Source: Ancylobacter gelatini (GTDB lineage Bacteria; Pseudomonadota; Alphaproteobacteria; Rhizobiales; Xanthobacteraceae). Taken from it: a DNA stretch of 64,000 nucleotides. Under the pieces are notes generated by a model. It was not told where the DNA came from. It worked only from the letters and a program-made list of their open reading frames with translations, and did no database searches. This document shows positions 35,420-44,107 of this stretch, one piece after another. The stretch's first letter is position 1. Each line of letters opens with the position of its first letter. The stretch is taken from the NCBI RefSeq assembly GCF_022601675.1, contig NZ_JAKVIL010000001.1:372001-436000 (forward strand), written 5' to 3'. The position numbers and the translations under genes were made by a program.

Positions 35420-35724
35420 ACGCGATCATCCGACGACGATCGCGCGTCGATCGCGGCCTGTTCAAGAATCTTGCGGTAGCCCGTCTTCGTCATCCACTGC
35501 GCGCGGGCGAGATGACTTTCCCAGCATGCGCGGGTCCGATCGGTTTCGGCGATTGGATCGCGATGCAGCACGATGCACGCCACCTCCGTCCAGTCAGCCT
35601 TGTCTGCCTCCGCGTCGAGCAGGCGCATGTAGGTCACGAAATGCGCCTCGTCATAGATCGTGATCTCCGGCCCGGTCGGGGCGAGATCATCGACATTGGG
35701 GTCAAGCTCGGGTCGCACCCGCAT
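35416..35724 (-). CDS. QseM-like antiactivator
   Basis: Protein of 102 residues: ITIYDEAHFVTYMRLLDAEADKADWTEVACIVLHRDP followed by WESHLARAQWMTKTGYRKIL. This pattern is widely conserved in alphaproteobacterial ICEs. I match it, from memory of the family, to QseM, the antiactivator of TraR and FseA on ICEMlSymR7A. Position agrees: it is divergent from a small XRE regulator with paired operators between them, as qseM is from qseC. ATG 35724 follows GGAGG by eight bases. It would hold element excision and transfer off in most cells. The assignment rests on pattern and synteny, not on a search. Confidence 0.65.
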   Translation of the reverse strand: MRVRPELDPNVDDLAPTGPEITIYDEAHFVTYMRLLDAEADKADWTEVACIVLHRDPIAETDRTRACWESHLARAQWMTKTGYRKILEQAAIDARSSSDDRV

Positions 35725-35758
35725 TGCACGGCCCTCCTTCGGACCTCTGGCTCATCAG

Positions 35759-35791
35759 AATCCTGAAATGGGATAATCCTGAATCAGGATT
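35759..35791. promoter_or_regulatory. Candidate operator of the qseM-qseC divergent promoters
   Basis: Three half-sites AATCCTGA/TCAGGATT lie in 33 bases. One direct copy is at 35759-35766, and a near-perfect dyad is at 35775-35791 (AATCCTGA, one base, TCAGGATT). Two adjacent sites of unequal completeness fit a controller-type switch with two affinities. They lie between the two divergent starts. Confidence 0.65.
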
Positions 35792-35831
35792 AGCGGAACA
35801 GCTCCCCTTTTTCAACGGAGAGCCGTTCCGA

Positions 35832-36095
35832 ATGCAGAAATCCTTGCGCACGCCCCGACAAATACTTCTGCAATCTCTGCTTGTCGAAGCGCGCAAGGCC
35901 AAAGGACTTACACAGGCCGAGTTGGCGACTGCGCTGCGCAAGCCGCAATCTTTCGTCGCCAAGTATGAAAACGGCGAGCGGCGGATTGATGTCGTAGAGT
36001 TCGTGGACATTACTGCGGTCCTGGGCGTGTCCACCGCCGATCTCCTCGCCAGAATCGAGCCGTTCGCGGGTCCATCGCGCCGCTCCGGCAAGTGA
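35832..36095 (+). CDS. XRE-family regulator, positional counterpart of QseC
   Basis: Protein of 87 residues with a helix-turn-helix of the XRE class: LLVEARKAKGLTQAELATALRKPQSFVAKYENGERRIDVVEFVDITAVLGV. It is divergent from the QseM-like gene with operator-like repeats between them. This is the arrangement of qseC, whose product represses qseM and sets a bistable switch. The start ATG 35832 is the last in-frame ATG before the conserved part; a longer frame from 35724 is unlikely. The second XRE gene downstream is an alternative QseC candidate. Confidence 0.7.
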   Translation: MQKSLRTPRQILLQSLLVEARKAKGLTQAELATALRKPQSFVAKYENGERRIDVVEFVDITAVLGVSTADLLARIEPFAGPSRRSGK

Positions 36096-36122
36096 ATACC
36101 ACAGGCGGGGACGAATCGGAAT

Positions 36123-36146
36123 GATCGTTCCTGGAACGATCGTTCC
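36123..36146. promoter_or_regulatory. Overlapping palindromes upstream of the second XRE gene
   Basis: GATCGTTCC, one base, GGAACGATC (36123-36141) overlaps the perfect 14-base palindrome GGAACGATCGTTCC (36133-36146). It lies 22 bases before the start codon. This is a likely autoregulatory operator of the 73-residue XRE protein. Confidence 0.6.
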
Positions 36147-36167
36147 TGCGCTGGTTCCTCTAGCGCC

Positions 36168-36389
36168 ATGGATCTCAAGGAGGTCATGGCGGTCAACCTG
36201 CGTCGGACGCGTCACGACAAGAACATGACGCAAGAGGAACTGGCTGATCGCGCCAGCCTGAGCGCCCGCTACATCGGCGCGATCGAGCGTGCGGACGTGT
36301 CGGCCAGTGTTACGGTGTTGGGGCAGATTGCCGATGCGCTCGGGATCGAGGCGGGCGAGCTTCTGAAACCCTCAGAGGGATCGCGCTGA
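36168..36389 (+). CDS. Small XRE-family (controller-protein-like) regulator
   Basis: Protein of 73 residues made almost only of a helix-turn-helix: MAVNLRRTRHDKNMTQEELADRASLSARYIGAIERADVSASVTVLGQIADALGIEAGELL. Its size and sequence recall restriction-modification C proteins, to which QseC has also been compared. Its 3' end overlaps the convergent LysR gene by 18 bases. Target genes are unknown apart from a probable self-operator just upstream. Confidence 0.75.
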   Translation: MDLKEVMAVNLRRTRHDKNMTQEELADRASLSARYIGAIERADVSASVTVLGQIADALGIEAGELLKPSEGSR

Positions 36390-37331
36390 CCGGCTCATCT
36401 GGATCGCAAGATCGAGCATGTTCCTGAGCGCCGGGCTGCGATTGTGCGGCGACCATACGGCGCTGAATTGGGCTTGCTTCGTCTCATCGGCGATCGAGCG
36501 GAACACGATGCCCGGAAACTGGACATGGGTCGTGGCTTCGCTGGTCAGCGTAATGCCATCACCCGCTGCCACCATGTGCATCAGCGTGTCTCGGCCGACA
36601 TCGAAACGATGGATATGCGGGGACCGCGCCCGCTCGACGACGCGGTGAACGACGTGATCGAACACTTGGGGGCCTGAACCGCCGTCGCGGACAAGAAAGG
36701 TTTCCGGCGCAAGATCGGCCCAGGTAATAGCCGACGACGAGGCGAGTGGGTGTTCCGCCGGCAAGGCGATCACAAGGGGTTCTTGCCAGAGTTCACGGGA
36801 GTGACAGTCCGGGGCTTCGACCGCGCCGACGACAAAGGCGACATCAAGCTTGCCGTCGCGTACCAGGGCGATCGTCTCGGAGGATCGACCCTCCATGATG
36901 GCTTGCTCGACCTTCGGATAGGCTGCACGGAACCGGCAGCGCAGATCGGCAAGAAAGCCGAAGGCGATGGAGGCGTGCAGCCCGATGGCAAGCCGCCCCT
37001 CTCCACCATGGGAAACAGCGCCCGCGGTGCGCACAGCATAGTCGAGGTGGTCGATGCCCGCCGACACCTCGGCGATGAAACGTCGTCCGGCCTCGGTCAG
37101 CCGCACGCCGCGATGCCGTCGCTCGAACAGAACGATACCAAGCGCCTCTTCCAGCGCCTTGATCCGGGCACTGACGCTCGACTGCGTAACCCCCAATACA
37201 TTCGCAGCATGACGGAAGTTCAGGACGTCGCCGACGACAACCGCATGACGAAGCGCAACGAGTGGGATTTGCCTAAGCTGAGCTTGGGCAAATTCGGTTG
37301 ATTTGCTCCGGGTTCGTGCGCTTCGCCGCAT
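36372..37331 (-). CDS. LysR-family transcriptional regulator (cargo)
   Basis: Protein of 319 residues with an N-terminal winged helix (LVALRHAVVVGDVLNFRHAANVLGVTQSSVSARIKALEEALGIVLFERRHRGVRLTEAG) and a periplasmic-binding-protein-like effector domain. It lies directly downstream of the MFS gene, 34 bases from its stop, so it may be co-transcribed with the LLM-OYE-MFS operon. ATG 37331 is the first start that keeps the LysR head; upstream frames overlap the MFS gene. The inducer is unknown. Confidence 0.85.
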   Translation of the reverse strand: MRRSARTRSKSTEFAQAQLRQIPLVALRHAVVVGDVLNFRHAANVLGVTQSSVSARIKALEEALGIVLFERRHRGVRLTEAGRRFIAEVSAGIDHLDYAVRTAGAVSHGGEGRLAIGLHASIAFGFLADLRCRFRAAYPKVEQAIMEGRSSETIALVRDGKLDVAFVVGAVEAPDCHSRELWQEPLVIALPAEHPLASSSAITWADLAPETFLVRDGGSGPQVFDHVVHRVVERARSPHIHRFDVGRDTLMHMVAAGDGITLTSEATTHVQFPGIVFRSIADETKQAQFSAVWSPHNRSPALRNMLDLAIQMSRSARSL

Positions 37332-37365
37332 CTTACGTCGTCTCTTCGGTTTCGGAATGCATCGG

Positions 37366-38589
37366 TTAAGCCTCGCTTGCCGCGGGCCTGACCTCACCCC
37401 GGCTGTGATGCGCTTCGCGCTTGTCGAGATAGCCGCTCCACAAGGTGAGCAGCAGCCCGACGCCGACCATGATGGCGCCAACCCACGGCGTAGCGCCCAG
37501 TCCCAAGCTGGAATCGGCAACCGTTCCACCGATGAAGGCGCCCAGCGCGATACCGGCATTCGCCGCCGACACGTTGATCGTGGAAGCAATGTCAACATTT
37601 CCGGGTCGATAGCGCGTGGCAAGCTGCACGACATAGAGCGCCAAGCCCGGAATATTGCAGAACATCAGCGCGCCGAGCACGCCGAGCGTGAGGATCGAAC
37701 CGATCATGGACGGAGCCGTGAAGGTGAAAATGAGAAGGACCGCCGCCTGCGCGCCGAGCATTAGCGCCAGCGTCGGCACCAACGCCTTGTCGGATACCCG
37801 CCCGCCGAGAAAGTTTCCGACGATCACCGATACCCCGTAGAGCGCCAACATCCAGGCCACGCCATTCGGCGTGAAGCCGGTGATGTCCGCCAGGATGCTC
37901 GGGAGATAGGCGAAGGCGACGAACGTGCCGCCCCAGGCGCAGAAGTTCATGCCGAACGCGATCAGCAGCCGTCCGCTACCGAGCACCTTGATCTGTTCGA
38001 TGAGGCTTCCTGCCGGCGCAATGTCGATCTTCCGAGGCAAAGTCGCCGCCATGCCGACCAACGACACAAAACCCACCGCCGCGACGAACCAATAGGACAT
38101 GGGCCAGCCGAAGCGCTGGCCGATGACGGTGGCTATCGGCACGCCGGCCGCGACCGCGATCGACAGACCACCGAACACGATCGCCACCGCCGAAGCTCTT
38201 CGGTCTTCCGAAACGAAGCTGGCGGCGATGGCGGCGCCGACGCCGAAGAAGATGCCGTGCGGGAGGGCCGTGACGACGCGCGCGGCGATGAGCAGCTCAT
38301 AGCTGGTGCTCATCGCCGCTGCCGCATTGGCGACCACGAACAATGCCATGACCGCGAGCATCAGCGTCTTGCGCGAAAGGCTTCCCGTCAGGGCCGCGAG
38401 GATCGGCGATCCAAAGCTGACGCCAAGCGCATAGCCGCTGACGACCAGCCCGGCCCGCGCCAGGTTGACACCAAAATCATCGGCAATCTGCGGCAGAACG
38501 CCGACGCTCGCATATTCGGTGGTGCCAATGGCAAATCCACCGACCATCATCGCCAACAAGGCGGGCAACCTGTTCGTGCTCATACTCAA
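37366..38589 (-). CDS. MFS efflux transporter (DHA1/AraJ-like)
   Basis: Twelve-helix major facilitator protein of 407 residues. It begins with ALLAMMVGGFAIGTTEYASVGVLPQIADDFGV and contains the DHA1-type GSPILAALTGSLSRKTLM motif between helices 2 and 3. Relatives export arabinose, drugs or small metabolites by proton antiport. It overlaps the Old Yellow Enzyme gene by four bases and would export the substrate or product of the two flavoenzymes. Confidence 0.88.
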   Translation of the reverse strand: MSMSTNRLPALLAMMVGGFAIGTTEYASVGVLPQIADDFGVNLARAGLVVSGYALGVSFGSPILAALTGSLSRKTLMLAVMALFVVANAAAAMSTSYELLIAARVVTALPHGIFFGVGAAIAASFVSEDRRASAVAIVFGGLSIAVAAGVPIATVIGQRFGWPMSYWFVAAVGFVSLVGMAATLPRKIDIAPAGSLIEQIKVLGSGRLLIAFGMNFCAWGGTFVAFAYLPSILADITGFTPNGVAWMLALYGVSVIVGNFLGGRVSDKALVPTLALMLGAQAAVLLIFTFTAPSMIGSILTLGVLGALMFCNIPGLALYVVQLATRYRPGNVDIASTINVSAANAGIALGAFIGGTVADSSLGLGATPWVGAIMVGVGLLLTLWSGYLDKREAHHSRGEVRPAASEA

Positions 38590-39731
38590 AGGGAATCTGC
38601 CTTCTCGGGTTGGGCCTCGGCCGCACGCGTGGCGCTGGAGTCAAAGGTCGGGTAGTCGGTGTAGCCATGGGCATCGCCGCCGTAGTGGGTGTCGCGGTCG
38701 GCCTGTGCGAGAGGCCAGCCGTTGCGAAGCCGGGCGACGAGGTCCGGGTTGGCGATGAAGGGCTCGCCGAAGGCGGCGATATCAATCAGGCCATCGGCGA
38801 TGTGCTGTTCGGCTCGCTCGCGCGTCATGCCGCCGGCGAGGATCAACACGCCGTTGAAACGGTCCCGGAACAGCGCGAGGAATTCCGAAGGGATAGCCGC
38901 GCTGCCCCGCGATTTCTGGTCCATGAGGTGGACGTAGGCGATGCCGCGCTTCGACAGTTCGTCGGCGATGTGGAGATAGGATTCCTCGATCTCGGGATAG
39001 GTCCCCATGTCGAAGAGCCCGCCGAAGGGAGACAGTCGCACCGAGGTCTTCGCCGCGCCGATCCGGGCGATGACGGCATCGATCGTCTCAAGCAGGAAAC
39101 GGGTGCGGCCTTCCAGCGTGTCGCCGCGATAGGCATCGGTGCGGTCGTTGACGAGCGGATTGATGAATTGTTCGATCAGATAGCCGTTCGCACCGTGAAG
39201 CTCGACACCATCGAACCCCGCCTCGACCGCATTGGCGGCAGCCTTGGCGAAATCGTCGATCACTCCGCGCACTTCCTCGGTCGAAAGGGCTCGTGGTGGG
39301 GAGACATCGACAGGCCCCGCAGAGCCGTCGTCGCGTAAGCCCCACGCCTGGGAGTTGGCGGCGATCCTGTCGGTCGAACTGACCGGCGCGATCCCGCCCG
39401 GCTGGTTCGAAACATGGCTCACACGTCCGACGTGCCAGAGCTGGGCGAAGATCACGCCGCCTTCCGCGTGAACCGCTTCGGTGGTCTTGCGCCAACCGGC
39501 AATCTGTTTGTCGGTGTAGATGCCCGGGATGAACAGAAAACCTTCGGCCGTGCGCGAAATCGGCGTCCCTTCGGTAACGATCAAGCCTGCGCTGGAGCGC
39601 TGACGGTAGTAAGTCGCGGTGAGATCGTCAGCGATCCCGTTGCGCGTCCGCGCCCGCGTCATGGGCGCCATCGCTATGCGATTGCGCAGCGCCAGGTCGC
39701 CGCGCTCAAACGGCTGAAACAGCTCACTCAT
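38586..39731 (-). CDS. Old Yellow Enzyme-family alkene reductase
   Basis: FMN-dependent ene-reductase of 381 residues. It starts LFQPFERGDLALRNRIAMAPMTRART and has the substrate-binding H-x-x-N pair in GVELHGANGYLIEQFINP, then RLSPFGGLFDMG and a C-terminal FGEPFIANPDLVARL. NemA/XenA-type members reduce activated alkenes, nitroesters, nitroaromatics and quinones with NADPH. It is in one operon with an LLM flavoenzyme and an efflux pump, which suggests detoxification of an electrophile. Confidence 0.92.
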   Translation of the reverse strand: MSELFQPFERGDLALRNRIAMAPMTRARTRNGIADDLTATYYRQRSSAGLIVTEGTPISRTAEGFLFIPGIYTDKQIAGWRKTTEAVHAEGGVIFAQLWHVGRVSHVSNQPGGIAPVSSTDRIAANSQAWGLRDDGSAGPVDVSPPRALSTEEVRGVIDDFAKAAANAVEAGFDGVELHGANGYLIEQFINPLVNDRTDAYRGDTLEGRTRFLLETIDAVIARIGAAKTSVRLSPFGGLFDMGTYPEIEESYLHIADELSKRGIAYVHLMDQKSRGSAAIPSEFLALFRDRFNGVLILAGGMTRERAEQHIADGLIDIAAFGEPFIANPDLVARLRNGWPLAQADRDTHYGGDAHGYTDYPTFDSSATRAAEAQPEKADSL

Positions 39732-40785
39732 GGACGAATTCCTTATCAGGGCTGGGACGTGGACCGGCCGTCGCCTTGCCGATCCTGGGCAGGATCTCGC
39801 GGGCGAATTCGTCGATCACCTCTGGCAGCGGCCGGCGGGAGGGTCGCAGCAGCACGGCCATGTGGTCGACGCCCACACCGCGAAGCTGCTCAAGATGGTC
39901 GAGGAAGGGCTTGCGGCCGATGCGCGCGCCGAACTTGCGGGGTGTCGGCAACTCGCTGGGATCATCGGCAAGATCCAGATGGAAGGCGGTGATGAATACG
40001 CCACGATCGAGGTCAGCCGCGTTCCGAAGCCGCCGGAAATCTGCGGCCTGCCCGGCCGTTCGATCCACGCCGCCCGGATAGACAAAACGTCCATCCATAT
40101 TGGACGCGATCCACTCGTCGGATTGCTGGCCGTTGCCGGCAATGATCGTCGGAATGGTTTGCTGGCTGGGCTTGGGCAGCAGGTCGAGTTCGGCGGCTTT
40201 GCGTCCGTCGCCAAGAGGCAAGCCGCCGTCCTTCCAGGCGTCGCGCATATAGGCGAGGCTCTGGCGAAAGGTCTCGCCACGTCCCTCGAAGTCGAGACCG
40301 AGCAGCGGATACTCCACCGGACGGTCGCCTGAGGCGAGGCCTAGGATCAGCCTGCCGCACGACAGGCGATCGACCGACGCGGCCGCCTTCGCCACCATCA
40401 TGGGATGGCGGAGCGGCAGGACGATGCCTGCCGTGCCGAGCGCGACATGCTTCGTGATCCCGGCGAGGAAGCCGAGATTGACGAAGGGATCGTAGATGGA
40501 ACCCGCGTCGCCGAAGTTCCGCGGATCGAACACCGGAACGTCGCGCATCCAGATGGCGGCAAATCCTGAGGCGTCGATCTGCCGGACCAACTCCGGATAA
40601 CGGGAGAGATCAGGCACGCCGTGCGGGCGTCCGTCCGCGACGCGGCGCGCTTCGCCTTCCGGCGACCAATCGTTATCGAGCGGCAGTTCGATGCCCAGCG
40701 TCAGTTGGCCGGGACGATTAATCAGATCGAGTGCGGTTGCGGAGCGGGAGTGCGTATCCATTCCCGCACCGTAACTGCTCGCCAT
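39724..40785 (-). CDS. LLM-class flavin-dependent oxidoreductase
   Basis: Luciferase-like TIM-barrel protein of 353 residues: LGIELPLDNDWSPEG near the start, FAAIWMRDVPVFDPRNF, GTAGIVLPLRHPMMVAKAAASVDRLSCGRLILGLASGDRP (the family core) and a C-terminal DHMAVLLRPS. LLM enzymes use FMNH2 or F420 for monooxygenation or reduction. It is first in the operon, overlaps the OYE gene by eight bases and is divergent from a LysR gene that probably regulates it. An internal ATG (residue 9) is an alternative start. Confidence 0.88.
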   Translation of the reverse strand: MASSYGAGMDTHSRSATALDLINRPGQLTLGIELPLDNDWSPEGEARRVADGRPHGVPDLSRYPELVRQIDASGFAAIWMRDVPVFDPRNFGDAGSIYDPFVNLGFLAGITKHVALGTAGIVLPLRHPMMVAKAAASVDRLSCGRLILGLASGDRPVEYPLLGLDFEGRGETFRQSLAYMRDAWKDGGLPLGDGRKAAELDLLPKPSQQTIPTIIAGNGQQSDEWIASNMDGRFVYPGGVDRTAGQAADFRRLRNAADLDRGVFITAFHLDLADDPSELPTPRKFGARIGRKPFLDHLEQLRGVGVDHMAVLLRPSRRPLPEVIDEFAREILPRIGKATAGPRPSPDKEFVHE

Positions 40786-40852
40786 TCACTCGATAATCCG
40801 CTATTATGGAACGTCACTGGTGAAATCAATTCGCGAGTAAGGATGAACGGAC

Positions 40853-41770
40853 ATGAACAACCGCGCCGGAGAGATGGAGGTGTTCGTCGAGGCCGTAGAT
40901 CGCGGCAGCTTTGCCGGCGCAAGTCGAGCGCTCGGCCTGTCGCCCTCGGCTGTCAGCAAGGTCGTTGGCCGCATTGAAACCCGACTTGGGACGAACCTGC
41001 TGATCCGTTCAACCCGCTCGCTCAGTTTGACCCAGGAAGGCGAGATCTACCTGCGGCGTGCCCGCAATGTGCTGGCCGAGATTGACGATACGGAGCGCAG
41101 CATCACCTCGGGATCGTGCTCCACACCGCGCGGCCTGCTTAGGGTCAACGCCTCGGTGCCGATTGCGCACTGCGCGATAACACCGCTCCTGCCAGCTTTC
41201 CTCGCCCGCTTCCCGGAGATCGAAATCGACCTTTCGCTCGATGACGGCATGGTCGATCTGATCGAGAACCGCACCGATGTGGCGATCCGCGTCGGACCGC
41301 TACAAGATTCCGGTCTCAAAGCCCGAAAGCTATTGGAAAGCCGTTATGCCGTCGTCGCCGCTCCATCTTATCTGGAAAGCGCTCCGCCACTGCGAACGCC
41401 GGCCGACATCGCCCAGCATCAGTGTATCGGCTTCAACTTCCGGCGCTCGATGCACGAATGGCCGTTCCGTCAACGTGAAGACGATACAATGACCTACGCC
41501 CCGCTTCGCGGGCGGATGCGGGTCAACAATGGCGAAACTGTCCGAAGGCTTGCTCTCGCCGGCATGGGGCTGGCCCGCTTGGCCCGATACCATATCGAGC
41601 CGGATATCGAGGCGGGTTCGCTAGTGGCGGTGCTTGAGGACTTCAATCCCGGTGACATCGAGCCCGTTAGCGCTGTCTATGTCGGCCATGAGCATCTTGC
41701 TGCACGTATCCGTGCGTTCGTCGATTTCCTCGCCGAGCATATGGCGGTCGGTTCGAAGGCATCAGCTTAG
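40853..41770 (+). CDS. LysR-family regulator divergent from the LLM-OYE-MFS operon
   Basis: Protein of 305 residues with a LysR helix-turn-helix (MEVFVEAVDRGSFAGASRALGLSPSAVSKVVGRIETRLGTNLLIRSTRSLSLTQEG) and the effector-binding domain of the DsdC/AaeR-like subgroup that often controls flavoenzymes. It is transcribed away from the LLM gene across a 67-base gap, the classic arrangement for a LysR regulator and its target. AAGGA precedes the ATG. It overlaps the relaxase stop by four bases. Confidence 0.9.
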   Translation: MNNRAGEMEVFVEAVDRGSFAGASRALGLSPSAVSKVVGRIETRLGTNLLIRSTRSLSLTQEGEIYLRRARNVLAEIDDTERSITSGSCSTPRGLLRVNASVPIAHCAITPLLPAFLARFPEIEIDLSLDDGMVDLIENRTDVAIRVGPLQDSGLKARKLLESRYAVVAAPSYLESAPPLRTPADIAQHQCIGFNFRRSMHEWPFRQREDDTMTYAPLRGRMRVNNGETVRRLALAGMGLARLARYHIEPDIEAGSLVAVLEDFNPGDIEPVSAVYVGHEHLAARIRAFVDFLAEHMAVGSKASA

Positions 41771-43818
41771 ATGCCCAATCCCCGCTGCCGCCCCAACTGC
41801 CACGACACCGATCCGCCCTGCATGATGCCCGCGACCTCGCGCCCAAGCTGACGGTCGATGACCGGCCGCCATGGGACAAGGGTGAACTCCTGAGATTTTT
41901 CAACGATGGCGAATTTGCCGCTCGATAGCTGCACGGTCCCGGCGAAGGTGCCGGCGACGGTTTCGCCATCGGCGGCAGCTCGGAACGGTTTCGCTCTCTC
42001 CTGCGCCAGCGCCGCGCCGGTGCTGGCCACTTCGCGCTCCTGAAGCGTGGCGATCAGATTGCGCCGATAAGCGATGCGACCGTCCGTCTGACGGATGGCA
42101 TCGCCCCGGTCGATCAGAGTCTCGCGTCGCCGCTCCATCGCCTCGCGCACTTGGTCGCCAAAACCCGCCGCCGACAGGTCCGACGCGCCTGCGCCGACCA
42201 GCCGCCGATCGAGCCAGGTCGCGCCGTCCGATCCGATCTGGCGCTCGAGGTCGAGGGTCGAAAGGATACGGATATTGACACGGGCATTCCGGCCCGCGTC
42301 ATGCGCGGTGGCGCGCGCCTCGAAATCCTCCGGGATGCGCCATTGATCGGCGTCGATCCGCTCCGCAATCCCGGCCCGCCGCAGCGCTTCCAGGCGACGG
42401 ACATGGGCATCGACGAAGCCCTCATAGTCCCCACCCGGCACACGACCATCGAACCGGGCCTGCTCCAGATGCCGGCTCGGCTGATAGATGCCATCCTCGG
42501 CCATACCGGCGATGGCCCGATCGGATGGACGGACGGCGCTATCGGGTGGCCCGATCTCGATAACGCTGCCGATCCGAGCGTCTTCGACGCGGGCCGGGTC
42601 GACGCCGGCGACATGGTGCGTGCGTCCGTCGATGCCATCGACCACCAGTGCCAGGCTCTCCCCCAGCTCGTCGGAGAGGTGCTTGTCAATGACGCGGCCG
42701 ACGATTGGCCTCGCGGGCGCGGCGTCATGAATCTCGAAGCTCATTGGATCGCGCTCGGCGCCCTCGGCCCGAAGCGCCTTCTGCATGGTGCGGACGATAT
42801 CGCCACGCTCGCCCATCTCGCGCAGGGTCGGCTCCAGCCGCTCGCTCAACTCCCAGACACCCGGTGCGTGTCCCGTAGCGAGACCCATGTCGCCGAGCTT
42901 GCCGAGACGGCGCAACCGCATGGTCCGATCGGACTGGCCGCGCAGATCGTCCGGTTCATGGCGCAGGTCGATGAAGCGGTCATCGGCTTCGGCGATCATC
43001 GCCCGGTCGATACGGGTGAACCGGTCCTGATCGATCTCCGCCATGAGCTTGCGGCGCTGCTCGATCTCGGTGACAGGACCAAGTTCCAGCGTCGCCAGTT
43101 CGCTCGCCCGCTCACGGATGCCGCCCGCGAGATAATCGCCATTGATGACGAGATCCTCGCCCAGGGCGTCGCGGCCGTTGACGAGGACATGGATATGCGG
43201 ATGGCCGGTGTTGTGGTGATTGACCGCGACCCAATCGAGCTTGGTCCCGAGGTCGGCCTCGACCTGGGCCATCAACTCGCGAGTATAGCCGGTGAGGTCC
43301 GCGAGATCGGCGGCGTCTTCGGGCGAGACGATGAAGCGGAACTGGTGGCGATCGTCTTTGCCGCGATCGAGGAAGGCATCGCCATCGGCGCGATCCTCAC
43401 CCGCTGAATAGAGCCGGCCGCGCTCGCCATTGCGGGCGGTGCCGTCCCGCTGAATATAGCGCAGATGCGCGGCGGCCTTACCGCTGCGACCGGCGGCGCG
43501 AACCGACCGCGATTTGACGATGACACGGCGGCTGCCGGGCTGGCGATGGCTCCAGCCGTTCGACAGATTGCGGGCACGCACGAAGGCCGCGCCGCGCCCG
43601 CGCTGGACGCCCCGGCCGGAGGCGATAATGCTCTTGCCCTTGCCGCCGCGACTGGAGCCGCCACCCTTCGCAGACCGGCTCCGACCGGAGGCGGCCTGCT
43701 GCTGGCGCGTGATCTTGCGAATCTTGCTGAGGAAGCTCTTGGCCTGGCCCGCCTTCGGCGCATCGGAGCGCACGCGGCCGAGCCTCGGCCGGAAGCGGTT
43801 GTCGTCGTCGCCGCTCAT
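41767..43818 (-). CDS. Relaxase (DUF3363, VirD2-like; RlxS-type)
   Basis: DNA-nicking relaxase of 683 residues. A basic N-terminal extension (about 1-115) precedes the nuclease domain, which has AAAHLRYIQRDG, FRFIVSPEDAADL and the metal-binding cluster HHNTGHPHIH (201-210). A long DUF3363-type region follows (SEYLEP-like RLEPTLREMGERG, HDAAPARPIVGRVIDKHLSDELGES). It would nick oriT and lead the strand through TraG. ATG 43818 is the start that keeps the family's short charged N-terminus. A candidate oriT lies just upstream. Confidence 0.88.
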   Translation of the reverse strand: MSGDDDNRFRPRLGRVRSDAPKAGQAKSFLSKIRKITRQQQAASGRSRSAKGGGSSRGGKGKSIIASGRGVQRGRGAAFVRARNLSNGWSHRQPGSRRVIVKSRSVRAAGRSGKAAAHLRYIQRDGTARNGERGRLYSAGEDRADGDAFLDRGKDDRHQFRFIVSPEDAADLADLTGYTRELMAQVEADLGTKLDWVAVNHHNTGHPHIHVLVNGRDALGEDLVINGDYLAGGIRERASELATLELGPVTEIEQRRKLMAEIDQDRFTRIDRAMIAEADDRFIDLRHEPDDLRGQSDRTMRLRRLGKLGDMGLATGHAPGVWELSERLEPTLREMGERGDIVRTMQKALRAEGAERDPMSFEIHDAAPARPIVGRVIDKHLSDELGESLALVVDGIDGRTHHVAGVDPARVEDARIGSVIEIGPPDSAVRPSDRAIAGMAEDGIYQPSRHLEQARFDGRVPGGDYEGFVDAHVRRLEALRRAGIAERIDADQWRIPEDFEARATAHDAGRNARVNIRILSTLDLERQIGSDGATWLDRRLVGAGASDLSAAGFGDQVREAMERRRETLIDRGDAIRQTDGRIAYRRNLIATLQEREVASTGAALAQERAKPFRAAADGETVAGTFAGTVQLSSGKFAIVEKSQEFTLVPWRPVIDRQLGREVAGIMQGGSVSWQLGRQRGLGI

Positions 43819-44107
43819 CGACAAACGGCCCGAAACCGGTGATTTTGGGGAAGAGTGCCGCGAGAAACGCGGTAAATACTGGCTTTGCCGCGCCTCGCGG
43901 CACCATGAAGGCGCGGCGACGGTGCCGCCCCAAACAGTGTGCAGACAAGGGCTTGGCCCCCGGATCGGACCCATAGGGTGCCGTCCGCTTTAATCTTGCC
44001 CTCCCGCCTGCCTTCCCGTTCTGCCCCTCCAGCCCTGGGATGAGATTGCCGCCAGCCCCATCCCCTGCACACTGCAACCCGCCGCGCGATGCCGCCGACC
44101 ACGATAC
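43819..44107. other. Candidate oriT / relaxase leader region
   Basis: A 289-base gap between the transglycosylase and relaxase genes with no gene. It holds a 10-bp inverted repeat (43855-43864 with 43894-43903, 29-base loop) containing a nested CCGCG/CGCGG dyad. It also holds a second repeat GGGATG/CATCCC (44037-44042 with 44059-44064) directly followed by CTGC. Its position beside the relaxase and the dyad-next-to-nick layout suggest the transfer origin; no nic site is proven. Confidence 0.4.
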
